A DNA stretch of 64,000 nucleotides. Source: UBA668 sp043721915 (GTDB taxonomy: Bacteria > Actinomycetota > Acidimicrobiia > Acidimicrobiales > Ilumatobacteraceae). The stretch covers positions 62,001-126,000 of the forward strand of contig JAYSPV010000005.1 of the NCBI GenBank assembly GCA_043721915.1, in the 5' to 3' direction. The notes under the pieces are model-generated. The model did no database searches and was not told the origin of the DNA. It saw nothing but the letters and a program-made list of their open reading frames with translations. This document shows, piece after piece, positions 34,651 to 43,298 of the stretch (the stretch's first letter is position 1; each line of letters starts with the position of its first letter). The position numbers and the translations under genes are program-made.

Positions 34651-35783
34651 ACCGGCTGCGGTTCGCGTCGACGTTCGCCGACCGGGGCTGCCGTCGAGGC
34701 AGCACCTTCGTCGTCGCCGTCGTCGTCCAGGCCCCGATGACGGCGGTACGACCGGCGGGCAAGCACACCGAGAATCACGACGAGGAGGCCGATCAGGATG
34801 CTCAACGGCGGGGCGAAGGTGATGTCGTCACCGGAGCCCAACCCGACAGCGCCGCCCTGCGCTCCCTCGGGGACGACCTCCACGGTGGTGAACGACAGGA
34901 ACGAAGCCGGTACATCCTTCACCGCCACCGATCGAGTGACGGACTGGCCGGGCAAGAGCTCAGGCACGCTCTCCAACGTGATCGTCTGGTCGCCGAGCCC
35001 GAATGGACCGCCGATCGTCATCGACGCTGTGCCACCCATGCGAACATTGCCACGGTTCTCGATCGTGTAGCTCACAGTCGCCGAGCCATCCAGGGGGTTC
35101 AGTGCGTGGTCGTACGTCGTGTCGACGTCGGCCACCGCGAGTTCCGGAAACAGGCTGCCGCTGACTCGGATGTACATGCGGGTGCCGGTGCGTCGGTCGA
35201 GGGTGACGGCGCCGCCTTCGGGCCCGGTACCGAGTGCTTCGCTGGAGGCGAGGATCGCGCCGGCGTGGTCGCCAGGATCGGCGTCGATCGGCACGGTGAT
35301 CGTGATCGGCATGGTCACCTGTTTGCAGGCAGGCACGGTGATGATCTCTTGCGGCAGGCTCACCCACGAGCCGGCGTCAGTCGGCGGCTTGTCACCCGAC
35401 AACAGGTCGAACTGGCCATCGGCGTTGTTGAAGGCGTCGGTGGCATACACGCGGAAGGTGAGTGGGACGGTGCCGAAGTTGAACAGGGTGACGGCGTCTT
35501 CGAACACCGCTCCCTGGTCGAGCTCATAGCTGAGCTCCGGGCGTTGGCCCGCCTCGTCCGAGTCCAGCGAGCCGGCGGGCGAGAGTGCCCAACTCTCGAT
35601 GATCTCGCTGCCGATTTCAACGGGTGTGCACTCCGCAGCGGTGGACGGCGGATCGACGGGCGGCGCAGCCTCAGGTGCAGCCGTCGCGGCCGCTGCAACG
35701 CCGGCGCCGAAGGGGGCGATGGGTGCGAGAACGGCCACCAGCGCAGTGGTGGCCAGGAGAGCGGAGCGACGCCAGGTGTTCAT
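34647..35783 (-). CDS. DUF916-like (WxL-interacting-protein-like) membrane-anchored surface protein
   Basis: A 378-residue protein with a signal peptide (RSALLATTALVAVLAPIAPFG) and a C-terminal TM helix (LSILIGLLVVILGVLARRS) with an acidic/basic tail. The first domain carries LSYELDQGAVFEDAVTLFNFG, TFRVYATDAFNNADG and PITITVPIDADPGDHAGAI, the pattern of DUF916, the peptidoglycan-binding part of WxL-interacting proteins in Firmicutes. The second domain (YTIENRGNVRMGGTASMTI) is Ig-like. The upstream gene encodes a WxL-like protein, the expected partner type. Family call is by motif memory, so moderate. Confidence 0.68.
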   Translation of the reverse strand: MNTWRRSALLATTALVAVLAPIAPFGAGVAAAATAAPEAAPPVDPPSTAAECTPVEIGSEIIESWALSPAGSLDSDEAGQRPELSYELDQGAVFEDAVTLFNFGTVPLTFRVYATDAFNNADGQFDLLSGDKPPTDAGSWVSLPQEIITVPACKQVTMPITITVPIDADPGDHAGAILASSEALGTGPEGGAVTLDRRTGTRMYIRVSGSLFPELAVADVDTTYDHALNPLDGSATVSYTIENRGNVRMGGTASMTIGGPFGLGDQTITLESVPELLPGQSVTRSVAVKDVPASFLSFTTVEVVPEGAQGGAVGLGSGDDITFAPPLSILIGLLVVILGVLARRSYRRHRGLDDDGDDEGAASTAAPVGERRREPQPV

Positions 35784-35889
35784 GAGTGGTGGTGCCTTCG
35801 AGGTGAAACGCCGGAGGTGGTGCAGGCCGACCGAAGCCGACCCACACCACCACACGGTGTTGGTTGATAACTGAGTTACACCGTCAACA

Positions 35890-37689
35890 TCAGACGACGG
35901 TGAAGGTGAGCGTCCCGTTGTAGGTACCCGCACGTGCGGACACCGGGATCAGCAGCTTCAGGCGGGCATCGAACGAGGCGATGCCCAGGCCAGTGCCGGC
36001 AGCAGTGGCTGCCAATGCCTTGGGTGTGGCGAGGCCGGCAGCGGTGGTCGGCAGCACAGTGGCACCGGCGACAGCCGTCTGGTTGTAACCGGCGACGGTC
36101 AGGTCCGAGTCGTCGGTGACGACCGGGGTCCAACCGAGGTAGTTGCCACTGAACGAGTCGCCGAGGCCGACATTGGTGAAGTTGCTCATCGTGCCGTTGA
36201 CCGTCCAACCAGTGTCGGTGTCACGGGTGTCCGAGACGGTGACCTGGTTGATACGACCGGTTGCGGCGTAGTACTGACCGGCAAGGCTGCCGGTGGTGAC
36301 GTACTGCGCCGTACCCAGATCCACGCCACAACGGGTGGGGTAGTTCGGGCTGGCCGGGCTCGGATAGTTGGCGAACTGCGGGTCGAGCCCGCCGCCAACC
36401 GTCAGTGTCGGGGCGGTACCCACCTGGTCGGTCGAAGCCGGCAAGGCAGCGAGATCGGCGAATCCGGGGGATGCCAGATCGATGGGCAGTGCGCCGTAGA
36501 CGCCGCAACGCTGGGTCAGCACCAAGGCGCCAGCCGGGCGAACCACGGTGACGTCCTGGATGATCACCTGAGCAGCGTTCGGCGTTGCCGAGATGCTGGC
36601 CGAGGTGCCCACGTAGATGCCGGCGTGGTTCGGGGTCACCGTGAACGTGTACAGGGTGCCCGGGGTGCCGTTGACGACGAAGCTCGTCGCACCAGCGGCG
36701 GCAGTGAACGGCGACCCGGTGATACCGGTCGTCGGGCTGACGGCGATGGTGTAGCCGGTCGGTGCGACGCCGGTCGGCGTCACCCAGGTCAGCGTCACGT
36801 TGCCAGTGCCGGGGGTGCCGGCGAGGCTGGTGACGGCCGCACGGGGCAGCGGGTTGGGCGTGCCGTTGACCGTGTTCGACGCCGCGCTGTTGCCGACGCT
36901 GTTCGTGGCGACCACGGTAACGGCGTACTGCGTGCCGTTGACGAGGCCGGTCAGGCCGAACGTGGTTGCACCGGCCGCGAGCGACAGGGTCACCGTTGCG
37001 CCGGCCGTCGGGACTGCCGTCACCGTGTAACCGGTGGTGGCGGGCACCGACGCGGCCGCTGTGAACGTACCGTTGAGGGTCTGATCACCAGCGGTGAGCG
37101 TGCCACCGAGCACCGGCGCCGCTGGCACCACACCGAAGGCGTAGTTGAACGTCGTCGCCGTGCTGTTGCTGATGGTGATCGGCGTGACCCAGAAACGCTC
37201 GGTGTTGGTGACACCGGCGGTGACCAGCGTGCAGGCGTAGCCGATGTTGTAGGCGCCGTTCGCCACCGGCATCGTGTTGTTCGCAAAGCTCAGCGACGCC
37301 GGGAGAGGCGTCAACAAGCCGGTGGTGACCGCCGTGGTGGTCGCGTTGAGCGCCGAACCGCCGAAGGTGTACAGCGGCGAGGAGTAGGCACCACCCTGCG
37401 AGATCGGGCCACTCAGGTTGTAGGTGAGTGTGGCCGGGTCGACGCTGGCTGCAACCATGAAGGTCCTCCAGCGGTACTGGCCGGTCGCCGAGTCGCCCGG
37501 GCACACAGCGCCGGATGGCGGTGCGAACGAGAAGGACGACGTGTTGGTACCGGTCAGCGGTGACAGGGTGCCGGCACCGGCCGCAGCCGTTCCCGGTGGC
37601 AGCGCCTGGGCGCTGCTGGTGACCAGGGCGAGCGAGGCGACGGCGATTGCCGCGACGCCTGCTGCGACCTGTGTGAGGGTTTTACGCAT
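35890..37689 (-). CDS. Secreted FN3 protein with N-terminal two-Cys domain and WxL-like C-terminus
   Basis: A 599-residue secreted protein. It has a signal peptide cleaved near ALVTSSAQA (about residue 29). Residues ~55-175 form the domain with CPGDSATGQYRWRTFMV and GAYNIGYACTLV that recurs in the proteins at 41559 and 42530. Two fibronectin type III repeats cover about 191-372. The C-terminal domain contains VTVSDTRDTDTGWTVNGTMSNFTN, like the first WxL motif of cell-wall-binding WxL domains. No TM anchor is seen, so attachment would rely on wall binding. It precedes the DUF916-like gene by 106 bp. Confidence 0.72.
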   Translation of the reverse strand: MRKTLTQVAAGVAAIAVASLALVTSSAQALPPGTAAAGAGTLSPLTGTNTSSFSFAPPSGAVCPGDSATGQYRWRTFMVAASVDPATLTYNLSGPISQGGAYSSPLYTFGGSALNATTTAVTTGLLTPLPASLSFANNTMPVANGAYNIGYACTLVTAGVTNTERFWVTPITISNSTATTFNYAFGVVPAAPVLGGTLTAGDQTLNGTFTAAASVPATTGYTVTAVPTAGATVTLSLAAGATTFGLTGLVNGTQYAVTVVATNSVGNSAASNTVNGTPNPLPRAAVTSLAGTPGTGNVTLTWVTPTGVAPTGYTIAVSPTTGITGSPFTAAAGATSFVVNGTPGTLYTFTVTPNHAGIYVGTSASISATPNAAQVIIQDVTVVRPAGALVLTQRCGVYGALPIDLASPGFADLAALPASTDQVGTAPTLTVGGGLDPQFANYPSPASPNYPTRCGVDLGTAQYVTTGSLAGQYYAATGRINQVTVSDTRDTDTGWTVNGTMSNFTNVGLGDSFSGNYLGWTPVVTDDSDLTVAGYNQTAVAGATVLPTTAAGLATPKALAATAAGTGLGIASFDARLKLLIPVSARAGTYNGTLTFTVV

Positions 37690-37755
37690 GAGTGTGGATG
37701 CCTTTCGAGAGGGGTTGTGTGTTCGACGGGTGTTCGGTGAAGTGGTGTGCACTGA

Positions 37756-38976
37756 TCAGGCGTTGGTCTGGCCGCTGCGCAGCGGGCCGGTCATGCTGGT
37801 GCTGCCGCAGCTGGCCCCGAGTGAGAGGTAGCCGAACTGCTGGATGATCGTGGTCGACGAGCACACGCCCGAGGTGGTGCCAATGAACAGCGTCTTCAGG
37901 TCGTTGTTGCCACCACCGGTCACGAAGGCTGTCGGCAGCACGTTGTAGACATCGCGACCGAAGATCGTGCTGCCGTAGAAGGTCGTCGACGGGGTGAGGT
38001 TCGGGGCAACCGTGCCGACGGTGACCGGGTTGCCCAGGTCGACGCCGGCGCCGTTGTTGCTGATCGAGCCGAGGCCCACGTTGAAAGTGGCCGGGTTGCC
38101 GATGGCGACGCCGTTCGACTTGGCGATGAAGTTCGCCGCCGAGAACCCGATGACCACCTGTACTCCCGGTGTGGCGGTGTTCGCGAGGTCGCCCTTGGCC
38201 TTGAGGCCAGCAGCGTCGTGCTCCTGCACGCGGCCGGTTCCGCCGAGGTTGTTGCACGTCGTGGTGGCGGCGTTCTCGGTGGCCGAGGCTGCGTGCACGG
38301 TGTTCCAGAAGGTGAAGGTACCCGAACCTGTCTGGATACCGCAGGGGATGATGGTCACGTTCTCGGTGCCGTTGCTCGCGACGATCGAACCGTTGGTGTA
38401 GAGGCTGGTCAGCTGCGGTCGGGTGAGGGAGGTGACCGGGCCACCGGCGCCACCGGCGCGGTAGTACGCGAAGCTCGCGGCGTCACGGCCGAACGGGATG
38501 AACGTCATGTCCGTCGCCGTGGCGTTCGAGGTAGCCGACGACGAGCGTGCGAAGTCCACCAGACCGCTGACGTCGGTGATGCCACCGCACTCAGCGGCAC
38601 CCCAGCCCGTCCCATCCATCGATCGGCTCAGCGAACGAAGACCGTTGGTCGAGCCGTTCGGACGCAGGAAGGTCGGGCCACCCACCTTCGGGGTGATGCA
38701 GTTGTCGGAGACGCCGGTGCCGATGTTGGTGGCGTTGAACGAGATCAGCTGGCGCTGACCCGATGCCACCGAGCTCTGCGCGGGGGTGAAGTTGAAGCCG
38801 TTGGCGTGCCCCGACAGGGCGTTCATGACGTCCTGCGTGGTGTCGGAACCGGTACCGACGAACGCTGTCAGCTGCTTGGGATCGGCCGAGGCCGAACCGC
38901 CGCTGAATGAGGCGCCGAGAGCGGCGGTGAGGGCGACTGCGAGAGCGAGTCGCTTCGTGGTGGATGTGTGCAACAT
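37756..38976 (-). CDS. PstS-like substrate-binding protein
   Basis: A 406-residue secreted protein with a signal peptide (LALAVALTAALGASFSGGSASA). The mature start AFVGTGSDTTQDVMNALSG is the phosphate-binding-protein-like opening. GLVDFARSSSAT and FIPFGRDAASFAYYRAG fit the PBP type II pattern, as does the LTRPQLTSLYTNGSI helix. There is no lipobox and no C-terminal TM, so it may be released or wall-associated. PHO-box-like repeats lie just upstream. It may bind phosphate or have become structural; the ligand is not proven. Confidence 0.75.
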   Translation of the reverse strand: MLHTSTTKRLALAVALTAALGASFSGGSASADPKQLTAFVGTGSDTTQDVMNALSGHANGFNFTPAQSSVASGQRQLISFNATNIGTGVSDNCITPKVGGPTFLRPNGSTNGLRSLSRSMDGTGWGAAECGGITDVSGLVDFARSSSATSNATATDMTFIPFGRDAASFAYYRAGGAGGPVTSLTRPQLTSLYTNGSIVASNGTENVTIIPCGIQTGSGTFTFWNTVHAASATENAATTTCNNLGGTGRVQEHDAAGLKAKGDLANTATPGVQVVIGFSAANFIAKSNGVAIGNPATFNVGLGSISNNGAGVDLGNPVTVGTVAPNLTPSTTFYGSTIFGRDVYNVLPTAFVTGGGNNDLKTLFIGTTSGVCSSTTIIQQFGYLSLGASCGSTSMTGPLRSGQTNA

Positions 38977-39063
38977 GGTTTTCAGTGGTTCCCTTCGGGT
39001 GGCGTGCCGCCCGGTTTCCGTCCGGGCAGGAGGCACTGTGGCAGGCCAACCTGACGCCAACTT

Positions 39064-39120
39064 GGCCGCCAGATGAACGCTGAACGTTTCGTCCGATGGT
39101 TCATCTGGCGGCCATCTGGC
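39064..39120. promoter_or_regulatory. PHO-box-like 11-nt repeats within a perfect 15-bp inverted repeat
   Basis: Two 15-bp arms (39064-39078 and 39099-39113) are exact reverse complements around a 20-nt spacer. On the plus strand GTTCATCTGGC (39099-39109) is followed at once by GGCCATCTGGC (39110-39120), tandem 11-mers. They resemble the Streptomyces PhoP direct-repeat consensus G(G/T)TCAYYYR(G/C)G, recalled from memory. The minus-strand arm offers a mirrored unit. It lies between pstB and the PstS-like gene, where it could drive a second, phosphate-controlled promoter or form a stem that attenuates readthrough. Confidence 0.5.
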
Positions 39121-39122
39121 AG

Positions 39123-40520
<1,398 letters not shown>

Positions 40521-40578
40521 CAGAACTCACTCCTCTTCGCGCCACGAACGGACGCATCGGCACCACGGGTGTGCACGG

Positions 40579-41562
40579 TCACAACAGATTCGGTAGCAGA
40601 CGGGCGACCTCGCCCGACGTCGAAAGCCCCACGAGCAGGAGCGCAGGCAGGAAGACGACCCATGCCTGCGCATGTCCCCAGCGATGCCATGCCCAGACGG
40701 CAGCGATGGAGAGCAGGATCAGCGCCTGCAACCAGAAGGCGAGCACCCAGAGCGTGCGCGTGTCGGCCGCCATCAACCGATCTTCCGCAAGCAGCGCGCC
40801 GGCGGTGTAAAGGCGGGATGCACCGAGGACAGCGCCCTTCGCCAACTCGGCGTCCACCCGGATCACGCCCTCCGGGAGAAAGGCGCGCCCACCGGCGGTC
40901 ACCAGCGTGAGCCGTCCGACGCCGGACGCCGCCGCTGCGGGTGCCGGGTCACCCTCCAGGCGAACGCCGAGCACCGTGTACTCGAACGTGCCCTGGCCGG
41001 TGGTGACCTTGATCGTGTCGCCTGCTCGCAGCGACGCGATCTCCTCGAACGGCCCGCCGAACGAGGCACGCCGACCGAACACCACGCTCGTGCCGATCTG
41101 GCCGGGCAACGGTGTGTCACGTCGGTGGCCGGGGCCGTCGAACAACACACTGGCGCTCGTGCCTTCGCCGACCACCTGCGCCACATCGAGACGCGGGATC
41201 TCGAGGTAGGCGACCGGGGTGCCGGCAGCGAGTTCTTTCCCGTCGCGATCGGTGGGCCCGATCGCGGCGGTGCCCTTCGCCAGATCCTCGCGGAACTGGT
41301 CGAACACCCGACCCTGGGCTGCCGACTGCTGCAGCGAGCTGACGAGCACCAGCTGCAGCAACAGCGTGCCCGCGATCACAAGGACCAGCACCAATGCGGC
41401 ACGGATCAGCTGCAGGCGCGGCGTCAGCGGCGGTGCGTCGCGTCGCTCTACGCGCTCACCTCCACGCCGGAAGCGGCTGCGATCGGTCGACGCATCCGAT
41501 GCACTCTCCGTCGAGGTTGCCGGGGCCGCCACCGAACGGCTCAAGGTGGCTGTCGCCGTCAT
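40579..41562 (-). CDS. Sortase-like membrane protein lacking catalytic His and Cys
   Basis: A 327-residue protein with an N-terminal cytoplasmic tail, a TM helix (ALVLVLVIAGTLLLQLVLV), a class-E-like sortase barrel and two C-terminal TM helices. The barrel fits by GTPVAYLEIPRLDV, GPGHRRDTPLPGQ, PFEEIASLRAGDTI and the conserved Arg in GVIRVDAEL. The usual AGHR reads FGRR and the TL-x-TC strand reads TLVTAGG, so both catalytic His and Cys are replaced (Arg, Ala). Transpeptidation is therefore not expected. It overlaps by ATGA a gene for a protein with a sorting-signal-like C-terminus, so it may act as a scaffold or receptor. Confidence 0.75.
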   Translation of the reverse strand: MTATATLSRSVAAPATSTESASDASTDRSRFRRGGERVERRDAPPLTPRLQLIRAALVLVLVIAGTLLLQLVLVSSLQQSAAQGRVFDQFREDLAKGTAAIGPTDRDGKELAAGTPVAYLEIPRLDVAQVVGEGTSASVLFDGPGHRRDTPLPGQIGTSVVFGRRASFGGPFEEIASLRAGDTIKVTTGQGTFEYTVLGVRLEGDPAPAAAASGVGRLTLVTAGGRAFLPEGVIRVDAELAKGAVLGASRLYTAGALLAEDRLMAADTRTLWVLAFWLQALILLSIAAVWAWHRWGHAQAWVVFLPALLLVGLSTSGEVARLLPNLL

Positions 41563-42533
41563 CGCGAGTCGGGCAGGACCCGAAGCGGTCGACCGAGCAG
41601 GATCGCCATCCGCCCGAACACCAGCAGCAGCACCGCCCACAACACGATCGGCAGCGGCGAACCGCCGGTCGCCGTCAGTTGGCCGCCACCGGAGCCCGAT
41701 CGGACGGTGGTGTTCGTGCCCGAGCCCGAACCGAGCAGCGTCGTGGAGGTCGCACCGGCAACCGTCGTCGAGGTTGTGGTCGTGCCACCGGCCACCGTGG
41801 TCGACGTTGTCGTCGAGCCACCGGCGACGGTGGTCGTCGTCGCAGTGGTGGTGGTGGTGGTGGCGGTCGTCGTGGTCGCTGCGACGACGGGGACGGCCCA
41901 CGTCAACGCGGACGGCACGTCGTTCGCGGCCGCGAGCACGGTCAGCTTCGTGTTCCAGTACTTGTCCAACTCGGTGCCTGCGCTCTTGGTGCACGCGAAC
42001 CCGACGTTGTACGTACCGGCTGGCAAGAACGTCGTGCCGCCGGAGTCAACCCATGCGAATGAGAGGATGGGAAGACCGGTCAGCAGACCCGTATTGACTG
42101 CCGTCGTCTTGTTCACCCACGACGAGCCTGCGCTGGTGAACAGCGGCTGACGGAAGCTGGCACCCGAGCCCAACGGAACAGGCCCGGTCAATCCGAACGT
42201 GAGCGTGTTGGGGTTGACAGTCTCGGGAACCATGTAGGACTGCACCCGATAGCCCCCGGTTGCGGAGTCGCCGGTGCAGGCCGCGCCTACAGGGACTGCC
42301 AGCGCAAACGCGGTCGCACTGCCGCCGGAAGTGAGCGGATTGCCTGCGGTCGGGCTGCCGGGCGGAACGACGATCTGAACCGCACCGGCATCGGTCGCTG
42401 CGACGGCGACTGAGCCCCCCGGGCTGAAGGACGTGACAGCGACGACCAGCATGGTGACCGAGAGTGCCGTACCGGCGCGAGCCAATTGCTGCGCGTACCG
42501 CCGGCCGCGAGATGGATACGAAGGCGTGTTCAT
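41559..42533 (-). CDS. Secreted two-Cys-domain protein with Thr-rich stalk and LTATG sorting-like signal
   Basis: A 324-residue surface protein. The signal peptide covers about 1-45. The domain at ~80-195 has CTGDSATGGYRVQSYMVP and AGTYNVGFACTKSAG, shared with the proteins at 35890 and 42530. A stalk of almost pure Thr with Val/Ala/Gly (TTTSTTVAGG repeats) follows, O-glycosylation-prone by composition. The C-terminus is LTATGGS, a hydrophobic helix and an Arg-containing tail, resembling a class-E (LAxTG-like) sorting signal. An AAGGAG site precedes the ATG. Stop overlaps the sortase-like gene start. Confidence 0.7.
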   Translation of the reverse strand: MNTPSYPSRGRRYAQQLARAGTALSVTMLVVAVTSFSPGGSVAVAATDAGAVQIVVPPGSPTAGNPLTSGGSATAFALAVPVGAACTGDSATGGYRVQSYMVPETVNPNTLTFGLTGPVPLGSGASFRQPLFTSAGSSWVNKTTAVNTGLLTGLPILSFAWVDSGGTTFLPAGTYNVGFACTKSAGTELDKYWNTKLTVLAAANDVPSALTWAVPVVAATTTTATTTTTTATTTTVAGGSTTTSTTVAGGTTTTSTTVAGATSTTLLGSGSGTNTTVRSGSGGGQLTATGGSPLPIVLWAVLLLVFGRMAILLGRPLRVLPDSR

Positions 42534-43297
42534 GGCGTCTCCTTGGGAGATGACGGGGTTCGATGGGCGGTGCGTTTCCGGCGAAGGAGCCAGAGAGCGG
42601 TGGCGACAAGAACGAGCACGACCAGGCCGAACCAGACGGGCACACCGTCGTCCGCCGGTTCTGGCGCTTGCTCGGGCGCACCCGAGAGGCGCCAGCGGAA
42701 CTGGTCAGGGTCGGCTGCCACCGACGCCGACACGATGATCTCGGCATCCCAGTACTTGTCCGTGGCCCCGAAGTAGGTGCACGCCACGCCGACGCGATAA
42801 CTCCCGATAGGGAGTGACTCACCTGCGACCACGGCGAAGCTGAAGGCCTCGGCTGCTTCGATCCTGCCTGGCTGGCCCGCAGCGGCATTCGCCGGGGTCA
42901 GGATGTTGGCGAACGAACTCGCGGCGAAGTCGGCGCCGAACAGCGCGTGCTGGTCGGTGCCTTCGGGGCCGATCACGCCGTACTTGAGTGCGCCGATGTC
43001 AGTGTCCGCTGGGACCATGAAGCTCTGGACACGCCACTGATCGTGGAAGCTGTCACCGGGGCAGCTGGCGCCTTGCGGTAGCCGGACCACGAAGGCGGTG
43101 TTGCCATCACCGCGATCAGCGGGTCGTGAAAGATCGTCTGCGTTGGCCAACGTGATGTCGCCGGCGTCAACCGGTACGACCGTCGTCGCCCAGACCACCG
43201 GCCCGGAGAGCAGCCAGGCGACGAATGCGAGCGCGGCGAACAGAACAGCGGGCCACCGGCGCCGACCTTCGGTCGAAGGAGTCAATCGAGTCCGCAT
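42530..43297 (-). CDS. Secreted two-Cys-domain protein with C-terminal TM anchor
   Basis: A 255-residue protein with a signal peptide (PAVLFAALAFVAWLLSGPVVWA), then CPGDSFHDQWRVQSFMVPAD and, about 90 residues later, IGSYRVGVACTYFGATDKYW. It is the same two-cysteine domain as in the neighbouring secreted proteins. A short Pro/Glu linker leads to one TM helix (VWFGLVVLVLVATALWLL) and an Arg/Lys-rich tail. Its stop overlaps the next start (ATGA), and its ATG comes 1 bp after the upstream stop. No known family recognised; probably an extracellular structural or binding module. Confidence 0.65.
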   Translation of the reverse strand: MRTRLTPSTEGRRRWPAVLFAALAFVAWLLSGPVVWATTVVPVDAGDITLANADDLSRPADRGDGNTAFVVRLPQGASCPGDSFHDQWRVQSFMVPADTDIGALKYGVIGPEGTDQHALFGADFAASSFANILTPANAAAGQPGRIEAAEAFSFAVVAGESLPIGSYRVGVACTYFGATDKYWDAEIIVSASVAADPDQFRWRLSGAPEQAPEPADDGVPVWFGLVVLVLVATALWLLRRKRTAHRTPSSPKETP

Positions 43298-43298
43298 T

